From positions 4,438,001-4,502,000 of the forward strand of contig CP051232.1 of the NCBI GenBank assembly GCA_017792445.1: 64,000 nt of DNA, given 5' to 3'. The translations under genes were made by a program, and so were the position numbers. Below the pieces are notes generated by a model, which was not told the DNA's origin, did not search any database, and worked only from the letters and a program-made list of their open reading frames with translations. The stretch is from Maritimibacter sp. Its GTDB lineage: Bacteria; Pseudomonadota; Alphaproteobacteria; Rhodobacterales; Rhodobacteraceae. Positions within the stretch are counted from its first letter, which is position 1; each line of letters begins with the position of its first letter. Positions 8,975 through 17,977 of the stretch are shown one piece after another.

Positions 8975-9766
8975 ATGGAAACGAAAAGCGTGAAGACGCT
9001 GGGCAAGCTGGTCAGCGTGCTGGACTGTTTCTCGACCACAGAGCGCACGCTGACCGTGACAGAGATCGCGGACCGCACCGGCCTTCCCCGCTCGACGGCG
9101 CACCGCTCGATCCTCGCGCTGAAAGAGGTGGGCTTTCTGGAACAAGAGCGCGCGCGCGACGAATACCGGCTGGGCATCCGCCTGTTCCAGTTCGGCGCCA
9201 CCGTCCTCAGCAACATGGATCTGCAACGCATGGCGCGCCCCTATTGCGAGGCGCTGAGCAGTCTCACCAACGAGTCCGTGCACCTGTGCGTGTTCGACGG
9301 CGAACGCATGGTGTTCGTGGAACGCGCCACCGGCGGCCCGACCGGCGATCAGAACGACATGATCGTGATGGAGATTTCGCCCTGCTACTGCACCGGGGTC
9401 GGAAAGGCGGCGCTGGCGTTTCAGGACGAGGCGACGATCAACCGGGTGATCTCGGCCGGACAGGACCGCTTTACCCAACACACAATCGTCGACCCCGACG
9501 ACCTGCGCCGCGACCTCGCCGATATCCGGGAACGCGGCTATGCGCTGGACTGCGAAGAGCACAAGCTGAACGTCCGCTGCGTTTCGGCCCCGATCCGCAA
9601 CTCGGCGGGCCGCGTGTTCGCCGCGGTGTCGGCCAGCGGCCCGGCGCGGCGGATGACGGAAGAGAACCAGCACCGGCTGGCGCCCTACGTCGTCAGCCAC
9701 GCCGAGGCGATCTCGCGCAAGCTGGGATGGAACCCCGCAACCCCGGAGGACGGGGGCGCGGCCTGA
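8975..9766 (+). CDS. IclR family transcriptional regulator
   Basis: 263 aa from the ATG at 8975, chosen for the CGGAGGA site 4 nt upstream; the frame also extends to 8921. The N-terminal winged helix includes TVTEIADRTGLPRSTAHRSI, typical of IclR, followed by the effector domain with SPCYCTGVGKAALAF. It is transcribed away from the catabolic/TRAP operon, and repeated palindromic elements lie between the two. It most likely represses or activates that operon in response to the substrate or a pathway intermediate. It converges with the TAXI permease gene with only 10 nt between stops. Confidence 0.93.
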   Translation: METKSVKTLGKLVSVLDCFSTTERTLTVTEIADRTGLPRSTAHRSILALKEVGFLEQERARDEYRLGIRLFQFGATVLSNMDLQRMARPYCEALSSLTNESVHLCVFDGERMVFVERATGGPTGDQNDMIVMEISPCYCTGVGKAALAFQDEATINRVISAGQDRFTQHTIVDPDDLRRDLADIRERGYALDCEEHKLNVRCVSAPIRNSAGRVFAAVSASGPARRMTEENQHRLAPYVVSHAEAISRKLGWNPATPEDGGAA

Positions 9767-9776
9767 CCGCCGTGCC

Positions 9777-11696
9777 TCAGGCGGCGCGCGGCGACCGTCC
9801 GCCCGCCCACAGGCCGAACACCAGCACACCCAGCAGGACCAGCCCCGCCGCGCCCGCCAGCAGGCTCATCGAACTGCCGACCGGCCAGACCAGCGCTGCC
9901 GTTTCCAGAAGCGCCACCAGCAGGAAGCCCGCGCGGTGCACCACCGTCAGCGGCTGGATCATCCACCCGGTCAGCGCCGTCCCGGCCGCGAAGGTTCCCG
10001 CAAAGGCCGCGATCACCGCCAGCACGATGTTGACCGGCGTGCCGATCAGCAAAAGCTCGGGCGCGTAGACGAACAGGAACGGCGCAACCACCTTCACGAA
10101 CCCAAGACGGATCGATTCCATCGCCGTCTCGTTCGGCTCTGCCCCGGCGATCGAAGCGCCCGCATAGGCGGCCAGTGCGACCGGCGGCGTGATGGCGGAC
10201 AGAAGCCCGTAGTAGAAGATGAACATATGCGCCGCGATCACCGGCAGGCCGAAGGTCTCCAGCGCCGGGGCGATCAGGATGGCCAGCAGCAGGTAAGCCG
10301 CCGAGGTCGGCATCCCCAGCCCCAGCACGAAGCTGGCGACCATGGTCAGCAGAAGCGTCAGCAGCAGGCTGCCGCTGCCCACGTGGAGGATCAGCGAGGA
10401 CATTTTCAGCGCCATGCCCGTCAGGGTCAGGACGCCGATCAGCATCCCCGCGATGGCGACGGCGGCGACGACCGGAAGCACGTTCTTCACCGTCTCCATC
10501 ATTACCTCGACCATCCCGACCGGGCCGATTCGCGTCTTGGGCGAGAAGACCGAGACGATCAGCGTCGCGATCAGGCACAGCACGGCGGCGGCCGAGGGCG
10601 TGTAGCCCACGGCAAGGAACACGACGAGGCCCACCAGCGGGATCAGCAGGTGCCCGCGCTTCAGAAGGACCTCTTTCAGCTGCGGGATGTCGTCGGCCTC
10701 GGCGCGGCCGAGGTTGAATTTGCCCGCCTCCTCGCGCACGCCCACCAGCAGCGCAAAGACATACAGCAGCGCCGGGATCAGCGCGGCGGCGGCGATGGTG
10801 GCGTAGGGCGTCTGGGTGAGTTCTGCCATCAGGAACGCGGCGGCGCCCATCACCGGCGGCATGATCTGCCCGGCAGAGGACGCGGCGGCCTCGATGGCGC
10901 CCGCGACCTTGGGACGATAGCCGGTGCGCTTCATCAGGGGGATCGTGAAGGTGCCGGTGGTCACAACACCCGCCACCGCCGATCCGTTGATGGACGAGAA
11001 CATGGTCGACGAGATCACCGCGGTCAGGGCCGGACCGCCCTGCACCCGTCCCGTCAGCGCGTGGGCAAGGTCGACGAAGACCTGCCCCAGCCCGGTCCGC
11101 AGCAACAGCGAGCCCAGCAGCGAGAACAGAAGGATGTACTGCACCGCGACGCCCATCGGCAGGCCGAACAGCCCCTCGGTCCGCAGAAACAGGTTCGAGG
11201 TCACGCGGCCCAGCGAATAGCCTGCGTGCCCGTAGGTGCCGGGGATCAGGTAGCCGAAGAAGGCATAAGCCAGCGCGATGACGCCCAGACCAACCATGAC
11301 CCAGCCGATCAGGTAGCGCGCCAGCACCAGCACCGAGACGGTCGACACCACGAACAGGAAGATGTCCGTCGATCCGGCGATGCCGCCCGACCGGACGATA
11401 TTCAGGTAGTTGACCCAAAGATACGGCCCCGGCAGCAGCACCGCCGCCGCCAGCAAGTAGATCACCAGCCGCCACGGCCAGAAGGTCCGTTTCGCCGCGA
11501 CCACCACCAGCCCCGCCGACACCATCAGTGAGAAGAATGTCGACCGCAGGACCAGCGCCGTGATGTCGCCGAACCACGCGGACCAGATCACCAGCGCGCT
11601 TACGAGTATGGCCAGAATGGCAAGGACGCCGGTGGCGATCCGGTGCTCCCAACGCGGCAGATGCTCGTCCGGGAGAATGCTGGTGATATCGGTCAT
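9777..11696 (-). CDS. TRAP transporter fused permease (TAXI type)
   Basis: 639 aa, the size of TRAP permeases in which the small (4-helix) and large (12-helix) units are fused. Hydrophobic segments run through nearly the whole protein; conserved segments include GMPTSAAYLLLAILIAPAL near residue 440 and ITPPVALAAYAGA. It works with the TAXI binding protein encoded immediately upstream. The extra C-terminal region (about 560-639) is hydrophobic and continues with further membrane helices. The substrate is unknown; TAXI systems often take up glutamate or C4-C5 dicarboxylates. Confidence 0.92.
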   Translation of the reverse strand: MTDITSILPDEHLPRWEHRIATGVLAILAILVSALVIWSAWFGDITALVLRSTFFSLMVSAGLVVVAAKRTFWPWRLVIYLLAAAVLLPGPYLWVNYLNIVRSGGIAGSTDIFLFVVSTVSVLVLARYLIGWVMVGLGVIALAYAFFGYLIPGTYGHAGYSLGRVTSNLFLRTEGLFGLPMGVAVQYILLFSLLGSLLLRTGLGQVFVDLAHALTGRVQGGPALTAVISSTMFSSINGSAVAGVVTTGTFTIPLMKRTGYRPKVAGAIEAAASSAGQIMPPVMGAAAFLMAELTQTPYATIAAAALIPALLYVFALLVGVREEAGKFNLGRAEADDIPQLKEVLLKRGHLLIPLVGLVVFLAVGYTPSAAAVLCLIATLIVSVFSPKTRIGPVGMVEVMMETVKNVLPVVAAVAIAGMLIGVLTLTGMALKMSSLILHVGSGSLLLTLLLTMVASFVLGLGMPTSAAYLLLAILIAPALETFGLPVIAAHMFIFYYGLLSAITPPVALAAYAGASIAGAEPNETAMESIRLGFVKVVAPFLFVYAPELLLIGTPVNIVLAVIAAFAGTFAAGTALTGWMIQPLTVVHRAGFLLVALLETAALVWPVGSSMSLLAGAAGLVLLGVLVFGLWAGGRSPRAA

Positions 11697-11746
11697 GGGG
11701 GATCTCTTGGTTCGGTCTTACGTGCATTCCCTCGAACGCACGAGGA

Positions 11747-11766
11747 CGGGGCCGCTTCCGGCCCCG
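11747..11766 (-). terminator. Hairpin between TAXI binding protein and permease genes
   Basis: Seven-bp GC stem (11747-11753 with 11760-11766) with a 6-nt loop in the 93-nt spacer. It may stop part of the transcription after the binding protein gene, giving more binding protein than permease. Confidence 0.4.
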
Positions 11767-11789
11767 CCTTCAGTCAAGTCGGTCGGGGC

Positions 11790-12713
11790 TTACTTCGACG
11801 AGAAGTAGGCCTCGGCGCCCGGATGCAGCGCGATCGGCGTAGCGGTCGCGCGCTCCATCGAGATCTGCCCGGCGGCCGGGTGGACCTTGCCCAGCGTCTC
11901 GAGGTTGTCGAACAGCGTCTTGGTGATCGCCTCGATCAGTTCCGGGTCGGCATCGGCGCTGGTGAACAGGATCGCCGGGTCGCCAACCGCGGCCACGTCG
12001 CTTTCCTGCCCTTCGTAGGTGCCGGCAGCGATGTCGATGACCTCGTAATACGGATAATCCGCGATCAGCCCTTCCATGTTGGCCGCATCCACCGGGATCA
12101 GGTTCACGTCCTCGGTGGTGAACAGTTCGATAAACGCCGACGCGGGCGTACCCGCAAGGATGATCGAGCCGTCAAGCTGGCCGTTCTTGATGGCGCCCGT
12201 CGCCTCGCCATAGCTGAGGAACGACACGTTGCCGATGTTGAACGCGTCCTCGTGGGTCAGCAGCCGCTCGGCGAAGACCGACGAGTTGGACCCCGGAGGG
12301 CCGATAGAGATGTTGAGGTCGGCGAGATCCGCGATCGAAGTCGCGCCGCTTTCGGCGGTCGCCGCGATCTGCAGTACGGCGGGATAGAGATAGGCGATCG
12401 CCGCCACGTTTTGCGCATCGCCGTCAAAGGCGCCTTCGCCGGCCAGCGCTTCGTACAGCACCGATGCGGAGGAGAAGCCCATGGTCATCTCGCCCGCGGA
12501 CACGCGGCGGATGTTCTCGATGGACGCCCCGGTCACCTCGGCGTTCGCGGTGACGTTGTCGAGCATGGTGTTCAGCAGATCGGCCATGCCTGCGCCCACG
12601 GCGTAGAACACGCCGCCGGTGCCGCCGGTGCCGATCGACACGCGCTCTTGCGCGGTGGCCGGCGCGATGGCCGAGGCCATCAGGACGGCGGCGAGGGAAA
12701 GTTTCTTGAGCAT
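11790..12713 (-). CDS. TAXI family TRAP substrate-binding protein
   Basis: 307 aa. Residues 1-21 are a Sec signal peptide ending TAQ. The mature N-terminus carries the TAXI signature VSIGTGGTGGVFYAVGAGMADLL. The family binds small acids in the periplasm and hands them to the fused permease encoded 93 nt downstream. A strong GGGAGGAG site precedes the start. The 250-nt AT-richer stretch upstream (12714-12966) holds no gene and presumably carries the promoter. No regulator gene is attached to this pair. Confidence 0.92.
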   Translation of the reverse strand: MLKKLSLAAVLMASAIAPATAQERVSIGTGGTGGVFYAVGAGMADLLNTMLDNVTANAEVTGASIENIRRVSAGEMTMGFSSASVLYEALAGEGAFDGDAQNVAAIAYLYPAVLQIAATAESGATSIADLADLNISIGPPGSNSSVFAERLLTHEDAFNIGNVSFLSYGEATGAIKNGQLDGSIILAGTPASAFIELFTTEDVNLIPVDAANMEGLIADYPYYEVIDIAAGTYEGQESDVAAVGDPAILFTSADADPELIEAITKTLFDNLETLGKVHPAAGQISMERATATPIALHPGAEAYFSSK

Positions 12714-12966
12714 CGGGTGACTCCTCCCAAGTCGAGTTTCAAAAACTAGAAAGCTGTCGTATCAGAGCACAAGTAGCCCACCCTAAGCGAATGCCTGCAA
12801 ATTCATTTGCCGAACGAGAATTAAGTTTTGGCTATACCCCACGCCAAAAAAGCCGCCATCCCATTAGTTCTGCACATGAGAGCTATTGGTTTCTCGTATG
12901 AATACACCCCGCACGCGACGTGCCGCGACGGCAATCCACCGCGTCATTACGGGATCGGCATGCGCC

Positions 12967-13521
12967 TCAGACCGGCGGCCACATGCGGCTGAACACGCCG
13001 TCGCGCTTCACCAGCCCGTGCATCGCCGCCGCCCCGGCGTGCATCGCGATCAGCACGATCAGCACGGATTTCGCGGTGTCGTGAAACCCGCTGGCCGCGT
13101 CGGCAAGTTCTTTGTTGCGGCCGATGATGCCGCCGATCAGCGGATCCCAGAACTCCATCGGGAACCCGCCGGCCTGAACCCGCACGATGCCCGAGACGAC
13201 CAGCGCGACAAGCGCCGCGTATAGCAGCCAGTGGACCACGCTTGCGATCAGCGCCTGCCCGCGCGACACGCTGGCAGGCAGCGGCGGCGGCGGCGCGGCC
13301 AGCTTCACCGCCAGCCGAAGCACGACAAGCAGCAGAATGATCGGCCCGATGTTCTTGTGATACAGGAACAGCCCGTTCTGCACCGGTCGCGACAGCCCGT
13401 CCTGCACCATGATCAGCCCCGCCGGGATCGTCGTCAGCACAAGGACCACCGTCAGCCAGTGCAAGATGCGCGACGCACGCGAATAACGGGTCGGAAAAGA
13501 GGCAGATTGCACGTTGGCCAT
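12967..13521 (-). CDS. Cytochrome b561 family protein
   Basis: 184 aa from the ATG at 13521 (AGGAG upstream); in-frame Met codons further up at 13548 and 13587 lack a binding site. Four membrane helices carry the haem-ligand His residues of the YceJ/CybB type: SRILHWLTV, LYHKNIG, VVHWLLY and AMHAGAAAMHG. It is expected to carry electrons between quinol and a periplasmic acceptor at the inner membrane. It is divergent from the lipid-enzyme operon, with a shared 150-nt control region. No obvious redox partner is encoded here. Confidence 0.9.
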   Translation of the reverse strand: MANVQSASFPTRYSRASRILHWLTVVLVLTTIPAGLIMVQDGLSRPVQNGLFLYHKNIGPIILLLVVLRLAVKLAAPPPPLPASVSRGQALIASVVHWLLYAALVALVVSGIVRVQAGGFPMEFWDPLIGGIIGRNKELADAASGFHDTAKSVLIVLIAMHAGAAAMHGLVKRDGVFSRMWPPV

Positions 13522-13581
13522 GGCGCGGGGCTCCTGCTCGGCATTCATACTATTGTCACAGACGAGTGAGTTCGGGCCAAT

Positions 13582-13603
13582 AGTCAAGTCGGTTCGCTTG
13601 ACT
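13582..13603. promoter_or_regulatory. Palindrome with back-to-back TTGACT elements
   Basis: AGTCAAG at 13582-13588 and CTTGACT at 13597-13603 form a perfect 7-bp inverted repeat with 8-nt spacer. Each arm contains a TTGACT -35-like hexamer facing outward, between cytochrome b561 (minus) and the phosphatidyltransferase gene (plus). It may be an operator. The plus-strand hexamer is too close to the start at 13621 to be a simple -35 box for a leadered transcript. Confidence 0.4.
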
Positions 13604-13620
13604 GTAGGGTAGAGGGCGGC

Positions 13621-14373
13621 ATGTCGCTATTGATGAGTATCCTGTCACACCAGACGCCCGAGACGTCTCTGCCCGCCGGTGCGCGGACGCCCCTGGCCAA
13701 CATGTTCCTGCTGTCGGTCGCACTTTCTGTGCTGCTGTTCGGCCTGTCGTGGTGGCTGGCGGGCGCGCGAACGGTTCTGCCGGTCGTCTGCTTCGGGCTG
13801 GGCGCGGCGGTGTCCGGCGTGTTCCTGCTGCGCCACTGGCCCGCGCACCGGCTGGGCTACGCGAATGCGCTGACGCTGGGACGGCTGGCGCTGACCGCGC
13901 TGATGCTGGTGCCGCTGGCCGATCCCCGGCTGACCGAGGGCGCGACCGGCTGGCTGGTGTTCTGCCTCGCGCTGTTCACCCTGACGCTCGACGGGCTGGA
14001 CGGCCCCCTCGCCCGGCGCAGCGGCCTTGCGGGACCTTGGGGGGCGCGGTTCGACATGGAAGTCGACAGCATCTTCGCGCTGTTGCTGGCCGGTGTGGCG
14101 TGGCGCAGCGGCGCGGCGGGAAGCTGGGTCCTGCTGCTGGGCAGCCTGCGCTATCTCTTCGTCTTTGCGGGCTGGTTCTTTCCGTGGCTCGACGCGCCGC
14201 TGCCGCAACGGTTCCGGCGCAAGCTGGTCTGCGTCGTGCAGATCGGAACGCTGGTGGGCCTTTTGGCCCCCATCGTGCAGCCGCCCGTCTCGACCGCCGC
14301 CGCGCTGCTGGCGCTGGCGCTTCTCGCGTGGTCTTTCGCGGTCGACGTGATCTGGCTGGCGAGGCGGCGTTGA
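13621..14373 (+). CDS. CDP-alcohol phosphatidyltransferase family protein
   Basis: 250 aa integral membrane enzyme. The complete family motif DG(x2)AR(x8)G(x3)D(x3)D is present: D127, G128, A131, R132, G141, D145 and D149. These residues bind CDP and metal while a phosphoalcohol is transferred. About six hydrophobic helices are visible. The acceptor alcohol (glycerol phosphate, inositol, choline or another) cannot be told. It is the first gene of a tightly packed plus-strand block; the next gene starts inside its stop codon. Context suggests a specialised membrane lipid or lipid-anchored glycan rather than housekeeping phospholipid synthesis. Confidence 0.85.
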   Translation: MSLLMSILSHQTPETSLPAGARTPLANMFLLSVALSVLLFGLSWWLAGARTVLPVVCFGLGAAVSGVFLLRHWPAHRLGYANALTLGRLALTALMLVPLADPRLTEGATGWLVFCLALFTLTLDGLDGPLARRSGLAGPWGARFDMEVDSIFALLLAGVAWRSGAAGSWVLLLGSLRYLFVFAGWFFPWLDAPLPQRFRRKLVCVVQIGTLVGLLAPIVQPPVSTAAALLALALLAWSFAVDVIWLARRR

Positions 14374-16001
14374 CCGCAACGGCGCGCCGCTGGCTGGCGC
14401 TGATCCTGTCGCTGGCGCTGATCGACCTGCTGCTGATCCTGCCCAACCACCCTCGCGCGATGACGTGGGAGGCGCTGAAGCTGGTGCCATTGGAACTGCC
14501 GGTGCTGATCCTCGGCATGGTGGCCCTCGGGATGCGGTCGCGGGGGCTGGCGTGGATCGCGACCGGCTTTCTGATCTTCATGACGCTCTACAAACTGGCG
14601 GACCTTGCCATCTACATCGCCTATGGGCGCGGTTTCGATCCGCTGGCGGACATGCACCTTCTGCGCGCCGGTGCGATGCTGCTTGACGGCAGCACAGGGC
14701 TGCTTGGCACCGTGGCGCTTATCGGCGCGGCGCTGCTGCTGATCGCGGGCCTCGTCGTCCTGACCTATCGCGCGCTGCGTGTCTGGGGGCGTGCCGGGGC
14801 AAGTCTTCCGCGCGGCCTTCGGATCGCGGCGGGCGGCGTCGCGGTGGTGTTCGCCCTGCTCTGCGCGACCGAGATCCGCACCGCGCTGAACGGCTGGAAA
14901 GGCTGGCAGCCGCCCGGAAGCGCCTTCACCACGCGACTGGCCGCCGAGAACATCCGCGACTTCGGACGCTCCCGCGCCGCGCAGGCCGAGTACCGCCGCG
15001 CCGCGTCCGAGGATGCGTGGAGCGGGCGCGAGGACATCTTCTCGAAACTCGGCGGGCGGTCGGTGGTGATCGTCTTCATCGAAAGCTATGGCCGAACCGC
15101 CTTCGTGAACCCGCTGTATTCCGAACGCCACGCCGTGACGATGGCGGCCGGGGAAGAAGATCTCGCCGCCGCAGGGCTTGCGGCGCGCTCCGGCTGGCTT
15201 CGCTCGCCGGTGCAGGGCGGCCAAAGCTGGCTGGCCCACGCCACGCTCGCCACGGGCACCGAGGTCAGCGACCAGCGCCGCTATCGGGCGCTGCTGGCCA
15301 GCGCACGGCAGACGCTGTTCACCCTCGCCGCCCGCTCGGGATACGAGACGATGGCGGTGGCCCCGGCCATCGTGCTGGACTGGCCCGAAGGTCCGGCACT
15401 GGGCTTCCAGCAGATCCGCGCCGCCGCCGATCTCGGCTATGAAGGTCTGCCCTACAACTGGGTCACGATGCCGGACCAGTACACGCTTGCCGCCTTCGAC
15501 CGCGAGCCCCCGGCGGACAAGCCCCGGCTGGTGGAGATCGCGCTGATTTCCAGCCACGCGCCGTGGACGCCGGTCGCGGAACTGGTGCCGTGGGACGCGG
15601 TGGGCGACGGCAGCATCTTCAACGATCAGGCGACCGCCGGGCCGACCCCGAAAGAGGTCTGGTCGAACCGCGACAGTATCCGCGAATATTTCGGACTGAC
15701 GCTCGACTATTCGCTGAAGACGGTGCTGTCCTGGGCCGCGCTGCCACGAGACGATCCGCCCCTGATCATCGTGCTGGGCGATCACCAGCCGGTCGAGTTC
15801 GTGGCGCAGGGCGGCGGCAAGGACGTGCCGGTCCACCTGATCGGTCCGCCCGAGGCGCTGAGCCTGTTCGACGACTGGGGCTGGACCGAGGGACTGACCC
15901 CGTCGCCCGACCTCGAGACCTGGCCAATGCGCGCGTTCCGCGACAGATTTCTAAGCGCGACCAGTGCGTTGCCCGCCGACCTTCAGGCGGACGGCTCATG
16001 A
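14370..16001 (+). CDS. Membrane sulfatase/phosphoglycerol-transferase-like protein
   Basis: 543 aa if it starts at the TTG at 14370, which overlaps the upstream stop as TTGA. An ATG at 14460 would cut off the first helix (LALILSLALIDLLLIL), so the TTG is preferred. Four or five N-terminal helices (to about residue 175) precede an alkaline-phosphatase-fold domain. VVIVFIESYGRTAF matches the metal-Glu/nucleophile-Thr region of MdoB and LTA-synthase-like enzymes, and IIVLGDHQP matches the second metal site. It probably transfers or removes a phospho-alcohol group on the periplasmic side. The exact reaction is not known. Confidence 0.75.
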   Translation: MTATARRWLALILSLALIDLLLILPNHPRAMTWEALKLVPLELPVLILGMVALGMRSRGLAWIATGFLIFMTLYKLADLAIYIAYGRGFDPLADMHLLRAGAMLLDGSTGLLGTVALIGAALLLIAGLVVLTYRALRVWGRAGASLPRGLRIAAGGVAVVFALLCATEIRTALNGWKGWQPPGSAFTTRLAAENIRDFGRSRAAQAEYRRAASEDAWSGREDIFSKLGGRSVVIVFIESYGRTAFVNPLYSERHAVTMAAGEEDLAAAGLAARSGWLRSPVQGGQSWLAHATLATGTEVSDQRRYRALLASARQTLFTLAARSGYETMAVAPAIVLDWPEGPALGFQQIRAAADLGYEGLPYNWVTMPDQYTLAAFDREPPADKPRLVEIALISSHAPWTPVAELVPWDAVGDGSIFNDQATAGPTPKEVWSNRDSIREYFGLTLDYSLKTVLSWAALPRDDPPLIIVLGDHQPVEFVAQGGGKDVPVHLIGPPEALSLFDDWGWTEGLTPSPDLETWPMRAFRDRFLSATSALPADLQADGS

Positions 16002-16921
16002 GGTGGCTGCGCCTTCTGCTGCCGCTGGTCCTGATCGGCGCCTGCCTTTACCTCGCCGACGGTCAGGACGTTTGGCGGCGGCTGTCGGCGCTTTCCCCGG
16101 GCTGGATGCTGGTCACGCTGGTGCTGCTGAACGCAGTGACGCTGCTGTCGGCGATGCGTTGGCGGGTGACCGCCGCGTCGCTGGGGCTCGCGATGCCATG
16201 GTGGGACGCGGTGCGCGAATACTACCTCGCGCAGTTCGTGAACCAGACGCTTCCCGGCGGCGTCGTTGGCGATGCCGCCCGCGCCGCCCGCAACCGCAAG
16301 GGCGGTTCGCTGGGCCGCGCAGCGCAGGGGGTCGTGCTGGAACGCGCGGCGGGGCAAGCGGGGATGGCCGCCGTCCTGCTCGCGGGGCTCGCCGGACTGG
16401 TGCTGCGACCGTCAGACGACCTGACCATCTCGCGTCTGCCCGCCGGGGCGTTGCTGCCGCTGGGCGCCTTGGCCCTGATGCTCGCCGCCCTTGCCGCGCT
16501 GGTCTTCGCCCGCGCCGGTCGGCCAACCGGGTGGCGCGCCGCCGCCCGCGACGCGCTGCTGCGACGGCTTCCCGTGCAGGCGGCACTGTCGCTGGCCATC
16601 GCGGTGCTTATCGTCGGCGCCTTCGTCACCGCCGCCCGCGCCAGCGGCAGCGCCCTGCCCCTGGCAACCGCCGCCCTGATCGTTCCGCTGATCCTGACCG
16701 CGATGCTGCTGCCCGCGTCTGTCGCGGGCTGGGGCTGGCGCGAAGGCGCGGCGGCGGCGCTGTTCCCGCTTGCGGGTCTCGGGGCCGAGGCAGGTCTTGC
16801 GGCCAGCATCGCGTTTGGCATCGCCGCCCTGATCGCCGCCCTTCCGGGGGCCTTCTTCCTGCAACGGGGGCCACAACATGCCAAGCCGGCAGTGGCCGGC
16901 ATTGCCACCCCCCATGAATAG
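15998..16921 (+). CDS. UPF0104 / lysylphosphatidylglycerol synthase TM-region flippase-like protein
   Basis: 307 aa, with about eight hydrophobic helices and no soluble domain. It starts in an ATGA overlap with the previous stop. Conserved features of the UPF0104/GltT-like group include FVNQTLPGGVVGDAARA, resembling the NxxPGGxGGD-type segment of the family. Members are integral membrane proteins placed near lipid and glycan genes and thought to move lipid-linked substrates. The related TM half of MprF is a lipid flippase. With the two preceding genes it makes a plausible make-modify-flip set. Function is inferred from family and neighbours. Confidence 0.75.
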   Translation: MRWLRLLLPLVLIGACLYLADGQDVWRRLSALSPGWMLVTLVLLNAVTLLSAMRWRVTAASLGLAMPWWDAVREYYLAQFVNQTLPGGVVGDAARAARNRKGGSLGRAAQGVVLERAAGQAGMAAVLLAGLAGLVLRPSDDLTISRLPAGALLPLGALALMLAALAALVFARAGRPTGWRAAARDALLRRLPVQAALSLAIAVLIVGAFVTAARASGSALPLATAALIVPLILTAMLLPASVAGWGWREGAAAALFPLAGLGAEAGLAASIAFGIAALIAALPGAFFLQRGPQHAKPAVAGIATPHE

Positions 16922-16951
16922 CCTAGTCTTCTTTGAAACAGTGAGGTTCAC

Positions 16952-17941
16952 ATGCCAGTTCTAGCCCCTTCCCGCCGCCTTTTCATCGGCGGCTCTCTCG
17001 CCACCGCAGGCGCCGCCCTGCTTTCGCCCCGACGCGCCATGGCCCAAAGCGCCGCGACGCTTCAGCTGTCGTGGCTGCACTCTGTCCAGTTCGGCGGCAG
17101 CTACATCGCGCAGTCGAAAGGCTACTGGACCGACGCGGGGCTGGACGTCTCGCTGCTTCCCGGCGGGCCCAACGCGCCCGTCGAACCGCCGGTCGTCGCG
17201 GGGACGGCGCTGGTCGGCATCTCTGCCGCCGACTACACCGCCGCCGCGGTGAACCAGGGCGCGCCGTTCAAGATCATCGGCGTCGCGATGCAGAAGAACC
17301 CCTTCGCCATCGCGTCGCTTCCCGACAACCCGGTCAACAGTCCCGCCGATCTGGTCGGCAAGAAGATCGGCATGGCGCTGGCCAATACTCCGGTGCTTGA
17401 AGCGCTTTGCACGGTCAACGACGTGGACATTTCGCAGATCGAGGTGGTGCCGACCCAATACGACGCCGCCCCGCTGGTGCAGGGTCAGGTCGACTGCCTG
17501 CTGTGCTGGGCCACCGACCTTCCCGTCGCGATGGAAACGCAGGGCGTCGAAAGCGTGACCATGCTGCTGGCGGACCACGGCTATTCCGTGCACTCGCAAA
17601 CCTACATCGCCACCGAAGACAGTCTTGCCAACCGCCGCGAAGACCTGGTCGCGCTGATGACCGGCGAGGTGCGCGGCTGGGAGGACTATCAGGCCGACCC
17701 AGCGGCCGCCGCCGCGCTGACCGTCGAGATGTTCCCCGACGCCGGTCTCGACCTGCCGACGCAAGAGCTTCAGGCCGACCGGCAGGTGCCGCTGATGTTC
17801 TCGGACCTGACCGACGCCGAGGGTTTCGGCTGGTTCACCGACGAGACGGTCGCCGCCAATGTCGAGACGCTGGACCTGCTGGGCACTCCTGTCTCGCCGG
17901 ACCTCTGGGACCGCTCCATTCTGGAAGAGGTTCATGGATAA
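16952..17941 (+). CDS. ABC transporter substrate-binding protein, NMT1/SsuA type, Tat signal
   Basis: 329 aa. The N-terminus has a twin-arginine signal (SRRLFIGGSLATAGAALL, ending AMAQS), unlike the Sec signals on the other NMT1-type binding proteins of this window. The mature part has the NMT1/THI5-like pattern LQLSWLHSVQFGGSYIAQSKGYW, seen in binding proteins for pyrimidines, riboflavin, nitrate or taurine. Thirty nt after the flippase gene and 36 nt before the ATPase gene, so probably one operon. The ligand is unknown. Confidence 0.88.
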   Translation: MPVLAPSRRLFIGGSLATAGAALLSPRRAMAQSAATLQLSWLHSVQFGGSYIAQSKGYWTDAGLDVSLLPGGPNAPVEPPVVAGTALVGISAADYTAAAVNQGAPFKIIGVAMQKNPFAIASLPDNPVNSPADLVGKKIGMALANTPVLEALCTVNDVDISQIEVVPTQYDAAPLVQGQVDCLLCWATDLPVAMETQGVESVTMLLADHGYSVHSQTYIATEDSLANRREDLVALMTGEVRGWEDYQADPAAAAALTVEMFPDAGLDLPTQELQADRQVPLMFSDLTDAEGFGWFTDETVAANVETLDLLGTPVSPDLWDRSILEEVHG

Positions 17942-17977
17942 CCACCCGGTCACGGCGCGGCTGGCCGCAAGCCCGGC

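Noticed and set aside
12886-13224. Short plus-strand frame between the TAXI genes and cytochrome b561
   Set aside because: Overlaps cytochrome b561 on the opposite strand; basic, low-complexity product.
14460-14462. ATG as the start of the sulfatase-like protein
   Set aside because: It would remove the first membrane helix and leave a gap; the TTG overlapping the previous stop fits the pattern of the whole block.
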